Shown here: positions 31,622 through 40,551 of the stretch, in pieces
Position numbering within the stretch: position 1 is the stretch's first letter
Layout of the letters: every line of letters starts with the position of its first letter
DNA from: an uncultured Bacteroidales bacterium
GTDB lineage: Bacteria; Bacteroidota; Bacteroidia; Bacteroidales; UBA932
NCBI GenBank assembly: GCA_900318955.1
Contig: ONMJ01000023.1
Coordinates: 1 to 60,057 of the forward strand
Direction of reading: 5' to 3'
Length of the DNA: 60,057 nt
Notes under the pieces: model-generated
What the model was told of the DNA's origin: nothing
What the model saw: only the letters and a program-made list of their open reading frames with translations
The model's database searches: none
Position numbers and translations under genes: made by a program

Positions 31622-32653
31622 TTATTTGTTTCTTAATTTTTCAGAGAGCGCAGCCTGGAATGCACGAGCGTTATTCATATGCTCGGAATATGTCGCAGCA
31701 AAACGATGCGAACCGTTGAAAGAAGGATCTGCACAGAAATACAGATAATTGTGTCCATCCGGATTCAATACTGCCTCGAGACATGATTTCGGAGGGCAGG
31801 AAATCGGCCCGGGAGGGAGTCCGGCATACATGTATGTATTGTAAGGAGAATCTATTTCCAGATGCCTCTTCAGAATCCTATTGAGCGTATATCCGTAGCA
31901 ATAGGCAACCGTAGGATCGGCCTGCAGTTTCATTCCAAGGTGGAGACGATTGAGGTAAACCCCGGCGATAGTTGGCTGCTCGGGGACATAGCGGGTCTCT
32001 CCATCCACAATGGATGCAAGGATTGAGGCCTCTTCCGGAGTCAAGCCCTGAGCCTTTGCCTTGGCCACTCTCTCGCTCGTCCAATAATCATCGCCGGCTT
32101 TTATGAGCCGGTCAAAAATCTCCCTTACCGAAGCAGTCCAGTACATCTGGTAAGTATCCGGAATTATATGGCAGAACAATGTGGTTGTATCCACCCCGTA
32201 TTTCGACAGAGAATCAGCGGAGAGCGCAAATGAAGCGACATCCGCTGAATCAGCGAGCATCTGCGAAGATATTTTTCTTGCCAGTATCTCTTTCGATCTG
32301 ATGGCGCCGGAAAGAGTAAGATTGACGGGTGTCTGCCATCCAAGGTGGAGCATGCTGGAAGCATACATGCTGGGCATTGTCGAATCGAGCGTATAGTGCC
32401 CTACCACAATGCTCTCTGAAGCTTTTCTCCTCTCAAAAGCCCTTTTAAGACTATTATGTTTTATGACCTTTCCCGTCGACAGGATAGAATCGAGGACGGC
32501 CTCCGGCGTCATGTCGGGATAGACATATAGCTCGAAAAGGCCGGAAAAATTGGGTTTCTTCCGGTCATAATAGGCTCTTCCGAGCAATATGCCGAAAACG
32601 GCTGCCGCAATGACAGCAAGACAGCCGAAGACAATAGCAAGCTTTTTTTTCAT
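31622..32653 (-). CDS. mltG: endolytic transglycosylase MltG
   Basis: A 343-residue inner-membrane lytic transglycosylase that cuts nascent glycan strands and sets their length. One N-terminal helix (about residues 5-25) precedes a YceG domain: EEASILASIVDGETRYVPEQ near residue 205, then IAGVYLNRLHLGMKLQADPT and GLPPGPISCPPKSCLEAVLN. In many MltG proteins the catalytic segment reads EKET; here the first acidic residue is Asp (DGET). Length is normal for the family. Operon with a GH73 hydrolase gene, 3 bases apart. Confidence 0.93.
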   Translation of the reverse strand: MKKKLAIVFGCLAVIAAAVFGILLGRAYYDRKKPNFSGLFELYVYPDMTPEAVLDSILSTGKVIKHNSLKRAFERRKASESIVVGHYTLDSTMPSMYASSMLHLGWQTPVNLTLSGAIRSKEILARKISSQMLADSADVASFALSADSLSKYGVDTTTLFCHIIPDTYQMYWTASVREIFDRLIKAGDDYWTSERVAKAKAQGLTPEEASILASIVDGETRYVPEQPTIAGVYLNRLHLGMKLQADPTVAYCYGYTLNRILKRHLEIDSPYNTYMYAGLPPGPISCPPKSCLEAVLNPDGHNYLYFCADPSFNGSHRFAATYSEHMNNARAFQAALSEKLRNK

Positions 32654-32656
32654 CAG

Positions 32657-33691
32657 CTACCGCTTTCTGAGTTCAACTTTCGAAGGAATAGCGGGACGAA
32701 GATAAATCTCGTCTCCCTCATAGATCTTTGAAGACTCTGTCATATCATTCATCTTCAAGAGGTTCTTCTTCTTTATCGCGAACCTCTGGGCTATGTCTCG
32801 CAAAGATTCTCCGTCACTCTCGACGATATATTTGTCTAGGCCCTTTGCTGCCATTTTCTTCTTTGCGGCCAAATAAACGACGGTCCCAGGCAAAAGCTGA
32901 CGATCTGACTTAAGATCATTGTAGCGGAGTATCTCCCTGAGGAAGAGGTTGTTCTCTTTTGCAATCGAGGAATAAGTCTCCCCTTCTACCGACTGTACGA
33001 ACGGGACTCCGTTACGGGAATAGAGCTTCCTCGACATTGCGAAAGAATACTGCTCAATGCCTCCCGCATATGAAGAAGAAGCCGCCTCTATATTCAATGG
33101 GGAATCAGGGATCTCGGAGGGATACTCTTCTTCGGAAGAGAGTTCTTCAGCCTCAGGGACGGCGCTGTATACCTCCTGGACGGTCATATTATCATATACT
33201 GACAGGCCGTAATCTTCTATGTATTTGATAAGTTTTGAGGCATATGCAGGGTCCGTGGCATAACCGGCCTTTTTAAGACCGGCAGCCCAGGATTTGTAGT
33301 CGGTGATATCAAAGTCGAAAAGGAACTTGTAACGGTCTCTATAGCGAAGAAAATCACTATGGTCACGGAAAGACTCCTCGGCTGAAGAATAGGCGCGGAA
33401 ACACTCGTTCTTTGCATCGTCGTCAGCTCTCATAGTCTTCCCCTTCCAATTGTTGTGGCACTTGATTCCGAAGTGATTGTTGCCTTCTGATGCAAGAGAA
33501 GACCGGCCGGCACCTGACTCGAGAAGTCCTTGGGCAAGCGTAATACTGGCGGGGATACCGCTCCTATACATTTCGGCGACAGCTATACCGGCATATTTCG
33601 ATATATACTCTTCCTGCGGAGTTTTCGTATCCTTTGCTGCTACAAAGACGCAGAGAGCCAGAGTCAAGATTGCAAACAATGTCCTTTTCAT
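32657..33691 (-). CDS. GH73 N-acetylglucosaminidase with LysM repeats
   Basis: A 344-residue secreted wall hydrolase. After a signal peptide (MKRTLFAILTLALCVFVAAK) comes a GH73/FlgJ-type domain (about 28-165), with SITLAQGLLESGAGRSSLAS containing the catalytic Glu, and NHFGIKCH and FRAYSSAEESFRDHSDFL downstream. Two LysM modules follow: about 225-270 (EGETYSSIAKENNLFLREIL) and about 290-335 (DGESLRDIAQRFAIKKKNLL). The ATG at 33691 is chosen over an upstream TTG two codons away. Clustered with mltG, so the genes probably act together in septal or strand remodelling. Confidence 0.92.
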   Translation of the reverse strand: MKRTLFAILTLALCVFVAAKDTKTPQEEYISKYAGIAVAEMYRSGIPASITLAQGLLESGAGRSSLASEGNNHFGIKCHNNWKGKTMRADDDAKNECFRAYSSAEESFRDHSDFLRYRDRYKFLFDFDITDYKSWAAGLKKAGYATDPAYASKLIKYIEDYGLSVYDNMTVQEVYSAVPEAEELSSEEEYPSEIPDSPLNIEAASSSYAGGIEQYSFAMSRKLYSRNGVPFVQSVEGETYSSIAKENNLFLREILRYNDLKSDRQLLPGTVVYLAAKKKMAAKGLDKYIVESDGESLRDIAQRFAIKKKNLLKMNDMTESSKIYEGDEIYLRPAIPSKVELRKR

Positions 33692-33724
33692 ACTCAAACT
33701 GACTATTCTCTCAAAGATAAGGAA

Positions 33725-34642
33725 TTATTTTTCAATTTCAAATTCGTCCCCGTCCGAAGCGGCATAGGTCTCAGGAAATATACTCCTGCACTCAGACTCA
33801 TATAGTGCAATATCCTTGCATCGGGAGGAATAATGCCCGATGATAAGTTTTGAGGCCCCAATTGCCTTTGCAAGAGAGGCGGCCTGCAGAGTTGTCGAAT
33901 GGTGCCGCTTTTCCGCCTGATCCGAAAGCTCCTCGAGATAAGTCGTTTCATGGTAGAGTACATCTACGCCGCGAAGCCACTCCTGAGCCTCCGAGAAAGG
34001 AGCCGTATCGCTGCAATAGGCGTATGCTCGGGGGGCGAAAGGCTTATAGGCTGCTTCTGAAAGGGGAATTACAGTCTCTTCCCTTACAACATCCTCTCCC
34101 CTTTTCAAAGACCCGATTTCCGTCAAGGTAAGCCCGTACTTGGCAATTGCCTCTTTATGGACATTCCACTGGGGCTCTTTTTCCCTGAAGAGGAACCCGA
34201 AGGTCTCTATGCCATGATTGAGGGGAAATGAAAGAATCTCAAACGCCTTGGCATTCAAAACCACTTCAGGCTCCTTCATCTTCAATGGGGTGAATCTGAT
34301 TTCGAAACTTACACCGTCTCCGTAATAACTGAGGAAAAACTTCAGAATGGGCCCGAAATTGACCGGTGCGAAGATATTTAGGGGCGTCTGACGTCCCTGC
34401 ATCCCCATTGTGGAAAGAAGACCGAATATTCCGAAAAGATGATCGCCATGTATATGGGATATAAAGATGGAATCCAGTTTGATCATCGGGATCCGGTATC
34501 TGACCATCTGAGACTGGACCCCTTCACCGCAGTCTACAAGAAACAAGCGCTCATGCACTGAAAGTACCTGAGCGCTCTGATTTCTGCCCATGACGGGCAT
34601 CGCTGACGCGGTGCCCAACATGGTAACTTTAAAACTATTCAC
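33725..34642 (-). CDS. rnz: ribonuclease Z
   Basis: A 305-residue metallo-beta-lactamase-fold endonuclease that trims tRNA 3' ends. The ElaC-type start is VTMLGTASAMPV, then ISHIHGDHLFGIFGLLSTMG (HxHxDH zinc motif), LNHGIETFGFLF, YCSDTAPF and HSTTLQAASLAK. The normal length fits a GTG start at 34642, which overlaps the rpsA stop by 8 bases; the frame extends much further but only as a shadow of rpsA. A GAGAAGG lies just upstream of the GTG, so translation is probably coupled to rpsA. Confidence 0.93.
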   Translation of the reverse strand: MNSFKVTMLGTASAMPVMGRNQSAQVLSVHERLFLVDCGEGVQSQMVRYRIPMIKLDSIFISHIHGDHLFGIFGLLSTMGMQGRQTPLNIFAPVNFGPILKFFLSYYGDGVSFEIRFTPLKMKEPEVVLNAKAFEILSFPLNHGIETFGFLFREKEPQWNVHKEAIAKYGLTLTEIGSLKRGEDVVREETVIPLSEAAYKPFAPRAYAYCSDTAPFSEAQEWLRGVDVLYHETTYLEELSDQAEKRHHSTTLQAASLAKAIGASKLIIGHYSSRCKDIALYESECRSIFPETYAASDGDEFEIEK

Positions 34643-36506
34643 CCTTCTCGAGTTTGTCCTTGAGGGCTGCAAGTTCGGAGATGTCGCCGAGAGTGGTCTT
34701 CTCGATAGCGGTATTGACCTTCTTGATAGCCTTCTTGGTGGTATCAGCCTCGGCATTCTCCTTTGCGGCCTTAGCCTCGGAGTATGTGCGGACATGAGAT
34801 ACGCGGACTGTACGGGTGCTGCGGCGGAGTTCGACAACCTTGACAGGAAGCTTGTCGCCTAGGACAGCCTGCTTGCCATCTTCTTTGACCATCTCGCGGT
34901 TGAATGCGGAAGTCTCGGTGCCATCCTCGAGGGTAACGGTAGTGCCCTTGTCGCCGGCTGCGGTAACGGTACCTTCAACTACGGTTCCGACAGGATACTT
35001 GGCCTCGATTTCGTCCCAAGGGTTGGGAACGAGCTGCTTGTGGCCGAGGGAGAGTTTGTGGCTCTGCTCGTCGAAGTCGAGGATAACGACATCGATAGTC
35101 TCGCCAGCCTGGATCATCTCTGAAGGATGCTTGATCTTGTTCCAGCTGAGGTCGCTGATGTGGATGAGACCTTCTACGCCGTCCTCAAGCTCTGCGAATA
35201 CACCGAAGTTGGTGATATTGCGGACGGTAGCCTTGTGCTGTGAACCGACGGGATATTTCTCGCGGATAGACTCCCAAGGATTGGCTGTGAGCTGCTTGAG
35301 ACCGAGGGACATCTTGCGGCCTTCCCTGTCGAGGGTGAGGACGACTGCCTCAACTTCGTCACCGACTTTGAGGAACTCCTGAGCGCTGTGGAGGCGAGGA
35401 GACCATGACATCTCTGAAACATGGACAAGACCCTCAACACCGGGAGCAACCTCTACGAATGCACCGTAGTCAGCGATAGCGACGACTTTACCCTTGACGG
35501 TGTCACCGACCTTAAGGTCAGCATCGAGGCTATCCCAAGGATGCTGGGTGAGCTGCTTAAGACCGAGAGCGATCCTCTTCTGCTGCTCGTTGAAATCAAG
35601 GACGACGACCTTGATCTTTTCATCGAGGGTAACAACCTCCTCAGGGTGATTGATACGACCCCAGGAAAGATCTGTAATATGGATGAGACCGTCCACACCG
35701 CCGAGGTCGACGAATACGCCGTAGTTGGTGATGTTCTTGACGGTTCCTTCGAGAACCTGACCCTTTTCGAGTTTGGAAATGAGTTCGGCCCTCTTCTGCT
35801 CCTGCTCAGCCTCGAGCAGTGCCTTATGCGATACAACGACATTGCGGAACTCCTGATTGATCTTGACAATCTTGAAGTCCATTGTGGTATTGACGAACTG
35901 ATCGTAGTCGCGGATAGGTTTGATGTCGATCTGAGAACCGGGAAGGAATGCCTCGATTCCGAATACGTCGACGATCATACCACCCTTTGTACGGGTCTTG
36001 ATGAAGCCCTTTACAATCTCATTGGCGTCATAAGCTGCATTGACCATATCCCAAGACTTGAGGGCGCGTGCCTTCTTGTGGGAAAGGATGAGCTGACCCT
36101 TCTTGTCCTCTGCAGACTCAACGAGAACCTCAACCTTGTCACCAACTTTGAGGTCAGGATTGTAACGGAACTCAGGGGCGGAGATGACACCTTCACTCTT
36201 TGCGCCGATGTTCACTACGACTTCCCTCTTGTTAATTGCTGTAACGACACCTTCTACGATCTCGTTCTCGACGACCTTCAAAAGGGTCTGATTGTAAAGC
36301 TCGGAATCTTTCTCCTTGTCGACGGCTGTTGCTCCGTCATTCTCGAAAGCATCCCAATCGAAGTCCTCGGGAGCGACGGAAGCGTTGAGAGCCTTCTTTT
36401 TAGGCTCTTCTGCTTTTACTTCCTCCACTACGGGAGCTTCATTTACCACGGGGGTCTCCTCTACTGCGGGAGTCTCCACGATGCCATTGTTAATTTCTTC
36501 TGCCAT
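34635..36506 (-). CDS. rpsA: 30S ribosomal protein S1
   Basis: A 623-residue RNA-binding protein. An acidic N-terminal tail of about 45 residues (Glu/Val/Pro/Ala-rich) precedes six S1 repeats. Examples are GVVTAINKREVVVNIGAKSE, GTVKNITNYGVFVDLGGVDG, GKVVAIADYGAFVEVAPGVE and ATVRNITNFGVFAELEDGVE. The C-terminus is Lys/Ala/Glu-rich. The first two domains bind the ribosome and the rest mRNA, which matters in Bacteroidota because they lack strong Shine-Dalgarno use. Promoter and a candidate attenuator lie upstream at 36557-36604. Confidence 0.96.
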   Translation of the reverse strand: MAEEINNGIVETPAVEETPVVNEAPVVEEVKAEEPKKKALNASVAPEDFDWDAFENDGATAVDKEKDSELYNQTLLKVVENEIVEGVVTAINKREVVVNIGAKSEGVISAPEFRYNPDLKVGDKVEVLVESAEDKKGQLILSHKKARALKSWDMVNAAYDANEIVKGFIKTRTKGGMIVDVFGIEAFLPGSQIDIKPIRDYDQFVNTTMDFKIVKINQEFRNVVVSHKALLEAEQEQKRAELISKLEKGQVLEGTVKNITNYGVFVDLGGVDGLIHITDLSWGRINHPEEVVTLDEKIKVVVLDFNEQQKRIALGLKQLTQHPWDSLDADLKVGDTVKGKVVAIADYGAFVEVAPGVEGLVHVSEMSWSPRLHSAQEFLKVGDEVEAVVLTLDREGRKMSLGLKQLTANPWESIREKYPVGSQHKATVRNITNFGVFAELEDGVEGLIHISDLSWNKIKHPSEMIQAGETIDVVILDFDEQSHKLSLGHKQLVPNPWDEIEAKYPVGTVVEGTVTAAGDKGTTVTLEDGTETSAFNREMVKEDGKQAVLGDKLPVKVVELRRSTRTVRVSHVRTYSEAKAAKENAEADTTKKAIKKVNTAIEKTTLGDISELAALKDKLEKGE

Positions 36507-36556
36507 AATTTGTTAAACGAATCAAACTAGGGGTTAAACATTATTTTTTAGTGCCT

Positions 36557-36598
36557 TTCGGAAGCAAAAAAATGCACGCCTCCGAAAAAAGCGTGCAA
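36557..36598 (-). terminator. terminator with competing hairpin between corA and rpsA
   Basis: On the minus strand TGCACGC (36598-36592) and GCGTGCA (36580-36574) pair and are followed by seven T (36573-36567), an intrinsic terminator 31 bases after corA. An alternative stem, TTTCGGAGGC (36588-36579) with GCTTCCGAAA (36566-36557), one G-U pair, shares bases with the first and would prevent it. The two cannot form together. Confidence 0.7.
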
Positions 36599-36604
36599 AA
36601 TTAT
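36597..36604 (-). promoter_or_regulatory. possible -7 box TAATTTTG of rpsA
   Basis: TAATTTTG on the minus strand, about 90 bases upstream of the rpsA ATG and overlapping the first base pairs of the corA terminator stem. Transcription from here would start within the hairpin. Confidence 0.4.
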
Positions 36605-36629
36605 TCAAAAAAATTTGATTTTCAAATAC

Positions 36630-37577
36630 CTACAGCATCTTTCTTCGCTTGAAAAGAATAAGCACGACGGCAAATGTCACAAGCATGATGCCGATAATAA
36701 TCACCCAGTCCCAAGAAGTACCCGTCATAGGAAGTTTCACATTCATCCCATAGAAACTCGCAACGAGGGTCGGAGGCATAAGAAGAAGGGACACGAGGGT
36801 AAATATCTTCATGATCTTGTTCTGGTCGATGTTGATGAGACCGACGACCGTATTCTGGAGATATTCGAGCCTTTCAAAACAGAAATTCGTATGGTTGATA
36901 AGGGAGGTAATGTCTTGAAGCAGCACGTTGAGCCGGCCCTCGAGGTTCGACGGATATTTGGGGCTCTTCATCAGGTTCGAAATAAGCCTCTGCTTATCGA
37001 CCACGTTTTCGCGGACGAGCATCGTATTCTCCTGAAGCTGATTGATGTCGATCAGAAGGTCCTCATTGATATCCTCCTGCTGATTAATCCTTTTCGCATA
37101 CTGGGAAATCTCCTTCGAGAGAATCTCAATCATATCCGCATCGAGGTCGACACGCTGGTCGAGTATCGTTGTAAAAATGCTGTACCCGTCAGGATAGCGC
37201 TTGGGATTGACTTGAAGACGCCTCTGAAGCTCCGTAAAACTTCGGAGAGGGACATCCCTCAGAGTGGTCAGGCTGTCGTCCACCAAGGTGAACGATACCG
37301 CCTGCATCATATACTCTTCCGGACCCGGGGTGAGGAAGTTCGTATTTGCAAAGATTGCCTCATCGGTCTCGAAATAACGAGATGAACTCTCGATTTCCTC
37401 GGCCTGCGCCCTGGACTGAATCTCCATACCAAGGAACTTCTCCACCGCCCTCTTTTCGGGACCGGTAGGAGAAAGCAGGTCGATCCAAACGACATCCTCA
37501 AGTATGATCTTGGAAAATTCATTCTCCGACTGGGAGACCTCGATCTTTCCGTTTTTTCTGTAGAAGATATTCAGCAT
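36630..37577 (-). CDS. corA: CorA-type magnesium transporter
   Basis: A 315-residue divalent cation channel. The large N-terminal cytoplasmic domain (about 1-250) is followed by two C-terminal helices, with the selectivity motif YGMNVKLPM between them near residue 285. The C-terminal tail is basic (ILFKRRKML). I use ATG 37577, the family start; the frame runs upstream without support. TACATTTG at 37664-37671 gives it its own promoter, with an 86-base leader containing a small ATCCGG/CCGGAT hairpin. Confidence 0.94.
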   Translation of the reverse strand: MLNIFYRKNGKIEVSQSENEFSKIILEDVVWIDLLSPTGPEKRAVEKFLGMEIQSRAQAEEIESSSRYFETDEAIFANTNFLTPGPEEYMMQAVSFTLVDDSLTTLRDVPLRSFTELQRRLQVNPKRYPDGYSIFTTILDQRVDLDADMIEILSKEISQYAKRINQQEDINEDLLIDINQLQENTMLVRENVVDKQRLISNLMKSPKYPSNLEGRLNVLLQDITSLINHTNFCFERLEYLQNTVVGLINIDQNKIMKIFTLVSLLLMPPTLVASFYGMNVKLPMTGTSWDWVIIIGIMLVTFAVVLILFKRRKML

Positions 37578-37663
37578 ATCATTTCCAGTTTTAATCCGGG
37601 CCAGTCGCACCGGATGGATTTCACTTATTACAACCAGCAAGCGCTCACGGAAAACGCAGCCTG

Positions 37664-37671
37664 CAAATGTA
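37664..37671 (-). promoter_or_regulatory. -7 box TACATTTG of corA
   Basis: TACATTTG on the minus strand between mntP and corA, 86 bases upstream of the ATG. Confidence 0.5.
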
Positions 37672-37683
37672 ATAATAAAATCG

Positions 37684-38241
37684 TTATAAACCAAAAAGAA
37701 TATTCGCCCCTATCAGAATGAGAATCCCGCCGCCGACAATCCCGGCGGCGCGGCCGAAACGGCGGCCGGCAACCTGCCCTCCGTAAATACCCAGGGAAAC
37801 AACTATCATCGTCACTATAAATAGGACAACAACCTTAAGGAGCAAGTCCCCGAGAGACTCTCCGTCCATGGCGAATGATACTCCGACTGCAAAAGCATCG
37901 ATACTGGTCGCCACCGAGCTTAAGAGAATATGAACAAAGCTGCTCAAATCCCGTACCTCTTCAGAGCCCTTTACTGCCTCGAAGATCATCACTCCTCCAA
38001 CATAGAGAAGAAGCAGGAATCCGATGATATGAGCAATACTCTGAACAAAAGAAGCGACAGCATCTCCGACGAGCCAACCTACAGAGAGAAAACAGCAATG
38101 GACAAGCGAGAAGACAAGGGCTATCGAAAGCACCTTTCCCAGACGGATTTCCCGAAGGGTAACACTTGAGCAGGCTGCTACCGCAAAGCAGTCTGCACAA
38201 AGCGAAAGGGCGAACAATATAGCTGATAAAATAGCCAGCAT
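37684..38241 (-). CDS. mntP: manganese efflux pump MntP
   Basis: A 185-residue protein of six predicted helices that exports Mn2+. Two repeated halves carry the family Asp residues: ALSLCADCFAVAACSSV (helix 1) and SSVATSIDAFAVGVSFAMDG (helix 4). I start at ATG 38241 (MLAILSAILF); the frame continues upstream into the recR end. It lies 7 bases after recR, so the two are co-transcribed. No yybP-type manganese riboswitch is seen in front of it, consistent with its internal operon position. Confidence 0.93.
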   Translation of the reverse strand: MLAILSAILFALSLCADCFAVAACSSVTLREIRLGKVLSIALVFSLVHCCFLSVGWLVGDAVASFVQSIAHIIGFLLLLYVGGVMIFEAVKGSEEVRDLSSFVHILLSSVATSIDAFAVGVSFAMDGESLGDLLLKVVVLFIVTMIVVSLGIYGGQVAGRRFGRAAGIVGGGILILIGANILFGL

Positions 38242-38248
38242 CAGATAT

Positions 38249-38875
38249 TTATGGTTTAAAAATCTGCCTTCCAGTAATAGACCTTCCAAGAGTCAGAGAA
38301 TCCGCATATTCAAGATCGTCGCCAAAGCCAAGGCCCCTCGCAAGAGAGGTAATCTTCACCCCGAAAGGAGCAATCTGGCGATAGATATAAAACGCGGTCG
38401 TCTCCCCTTCCACATCTCCGCTGAGAGCGAGTATCACTTCGGCAGAAGACGGCTCTTCGAAGGATGAAACCCTCTCGCAGAGATCTTTAATCGTAAGGTC
38501 GGACGGCCCTACCCCTGCAATCGGAGAAATGATACCTCCGAGGACATGATAGACGCCATGATACTGACCTGTCTCTTCGATGCTCATCACATCCCTTACA
38601 TTCTCGACAACACAGATCATCCTCGAGTCCCTGGACCTGTCGGAGCAGATAGAACAGACTTCTCCATCCGAAATCATCTTGCAGACTCGGCAGTATCGGA
38701 CTTCGTCTCTAAGACGGTTGATCGCTTCAGTGAAATGGTGGACGTTCTCCTTGGGCTGCTTTAGTAGATGGAGAGCAAGCCTCAGAGCACTCCGACGGCC
38801 GACTCCGGGAAGGGAGCCGATTGCATCTACAGCATCGGAAAGGAGAGAAGAAGGATAATGTTCGTTAAACGCCAT
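38249..38875 (-). CDS. recR: RecR recombination mediator
   Basis: A 208-residue protein that works with RecF and RecO to load RecA at single-stranded gaps. It shows a helix-hairpin-helix (AIGSLPGVGRRSALRLALHL), a zinc finger with two Cys pairs (CRVCKMISDGEVCSIC), and a Toprim domain (ICVVENVRDVMSIEETGQYH, ALSGDVEGETTAFYI). Full length. The ATG overlaps the murQ stop by one base. Confidence 0.97.
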   Translation of the reverse strand: MAFNEHYPSSLLSDAVDAIGSLPGVGRRSALRLALHLLKQPKENVHHFTEAINRLRDEVRYCRVCKMISDGEVCSICSDRSRDSRMICVVENVRDVMSIEETGQYHGVYHVLGGIISPIAGVGPSDLTIKDLCERVSSFEEPSSAEVILALSGDVEGETTAFYIYRQIAPFGVKITSLARGLGFGDDLEYADSLTLGRSITGRQIFKP

Positions 38876-39696
38876 CAGGCTTCGTGTTTTTGAGAATTGA
38901 AATAGGCCGTGACTGCAGCCCGCACCTGGCCGTATTTGAGGAGCATTGATTTGGCGGTCTGATAATCGGTGATACCGGTCTCATCCATTATCATCCTTGT
39001 CCCGCGATCGACGAGCTTGGCATTCGAAAGCTGCATATCGACCATCTTGTTGCCATGGACATGGCCGAGACGGATCATGCATGAAGTGGATATCATATTG
39101 AGTATCAGTTTCTGAGCCGTTCCCGCCTTCATCCTGGTACTGCCGGTGACAAATTCCGGACCGACAACGACAGCGATAGGGACATCAGCCTCAGCGGCCA
39201 CGGGAGCATCCGAATTACAGGTGATGCAACCGGTGAGAAGCCCGTTTTCCCGAGCATGACGAAGACCTCCAATGACATAAGGGGTCGTACCGGAAGCTGC
39301 GATTCCGACAACTACGTCATCTACTGTTGGCTGGAACGGTTCCATGTCCTTCCAGGCCCCGTCCGGATCGTCCTCAGCATTTTCCACTGCGGTCCTGATA
39401 GCTTTGTCCCCACCGGCAATAAGGCCTATGAAAGCATCATAGACTCCATAAGTCGGCGGTATCTCGGATGCATCCACAATGCCGAGCCGTCCGCTCGTTC
39501 CTGCACCGATATAGAATACGCGTCCTCCTCGCTCCATCCTCTCGACAATCCCGTCCACGAGAGCCCCGATTTGCGGAATCAAAGGACGTATGGCCTCCGG
39601 AACAAGGTGGTCCTCATTATTGATGCCTTCAAGGATCTCCCTTGTGGTCATCTTTTCCAAGCCGCTGTATTTGGACGACTGTTCTGTTGTTCTCAT
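38875..39696 (-). CDS. murQ: N-acetylmuramic acid 6-phosphate etherase
   Basis: A 273-residue SIS-domain lyase that removes D-lactate from MurNAc-6-phosphate to yield GlcNAc-6-phosphate in peptidoglycan recycling. Visible: VFYIGAGTSGRLGIVDASEI near residue 60 (sugar-phosphate binding), FIGLIAGGDKAIRTAVENAE with the catalytic Glu region, and VTGSTRMKAGTAQKLILNM. The ATG at 39696 is preferred to a TTG two codons upstream. It follows a BadF-type kinase gene by 6 bases; together they would phosphorylate and cleave MurNAc, as in the murK-murQ pair known from Tannerella. Confidence 0.96.
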   Translation of the reverse strand: MRTTEQSSKYSGLEKMTTREILEGINNEDHLVPEAIRPLIPQIGALVDGIVERMERGGRVFYIGAGTSGRLGIVDASEIPPTYGVYDAFIGLIAGGDKAIRTAVENAEDDPDGAWKDMEPFQPTVDDVVVGIAASGTTPYVIGGLRHARENGLLTGCITCNSDAPVAAEADVPIAVVVGPEFVTGSTRMKAGTAQKLILNMISTSCMIRLGHVHGNKMVDMQLSNAKLVDRGTRMIMDETGITDYQTAKSMLLKYGQVRAAVTAYFNSQKHEA

Positions 39697-39702
39697 ATTC
39701 AA

Positions 39703-40551
39703 TTACTTATGGTATTCAATAAGCCCATCCATAGGAGTCGGGATGATGGAGGAGAAACGGATACCGTACTCCCCGGCGATCCTCTTCAAGATGTCCCTAT
39801 AGGCATATCCGAAACCTCCGACGACGCCGACCGGATAGGTAGCAATATCATACTGCATGAGGGCCCGTTCGATAAACCTGCGGAAGTTGCGGTCAGCAAG
39901 ATCGCGGACATATTCGTGGGTCTCATAGTGAGACATTATCCACGGAGCAAACTGGCCGAGATACTTCGCGGGGGCACTTCCCTGATAGACATTTTTGACC
40001 ACTGTCATATAGTCGACAGTATACTTCGAGGAGAACTCTTCGACGAGATCATCCGGCATGAGCTTTTTCAGGAAATCGGCCATAAAATCGCGTCCAAGAG
40101 CGACTCCGCCGCCCTCGTCACCCAGGATGAACCCGCAGCTGCGGACATTCTTAACAATATCTTTTCCGTCATAGAAGCAGCTGTTGGAGCCGGTTCCTAG
40201 GATAGCCGCGATGCCGGGAGCCCTTCCGCAGACAGAACGGGCGGCATCAAGAAGGTCGGAAGCATACTCTTTCGAAGCCTCGGGCCAAATATCCATAAGA
40301 GCGGCGTCGAGGTTTTTAGCAGACTCCGGGACAGCTGTGTTTCCGGCAATCAAACCCGCCGCATAAAAATGTATTTCCTCGACCGGCTCATTGGGAAGAG
40401 ACTTTACCGATTCAAGGAGCGTCGCCTTGACAGCCTCGAAAGGCTGGGTTGCTACATTCATTCCCGGCCCTTGGAATCTCTTGACGGATCCGTCAGAGAG
40501 AATTGCGCACCAGTCTGTCTTGGTAGCGCCACTTTCAACTATGATTTTCAT
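39703..40551 (-). CDS. BadF/BadG-type N-acetylsugar kinase, probably MurNAc kinase
   Basis: A 282-residue actin-fold ATPase/kinase. The phosphate-1 loop is VESGATKTDW at the N-terminus, and phosphate-2 is AAILGTGSNSCFYDG near residue 118, followed by GFILGDEGGGVALGRD (family signature, also in GlcNAc kinases). The adjacent murQ and the absence of a MurP phosphotransferase gene point to MurNAc as the substrate, with a 6-phosphate product. A GlcNAc kinase cannot be excluded. ATG overlaps the SGNH hydrolase stop by one base. Confidence 0.88.
   Translation of the reverse strand: MKIIVESGATKTDWCAILSDGSVKRFQGPGMNVATQPFEAVKATLLESVKSLPNEPVEEIHFYAAGLIAGNTAVPESAKNLDAALMDIWPEASKEYASDLLDAARSVCGRAPGIAAILGTGSNSCFYDGKDIVKNVRSCGFILGDEGGGVALGRDFMADFLKKLMPDDLVEEFSSKYTVDYMTVVKNVYQGSAPAKYLGQFAPWIMSHYETHEYVRDLADRNFRRFIERALMQYDIATYPVGVVGGFGYAYRDILKRIAGEYGIRFSSIIPTPMDGLIEYHK

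Noticed and set aside
34643-34837. N-terminal extension of ribonuclease Z
   Set aside because: The extra 65 residues are Arg/Pro/Ser-rich antisense-frame sequence of rpsA. The family start fits the GTG at 34642.
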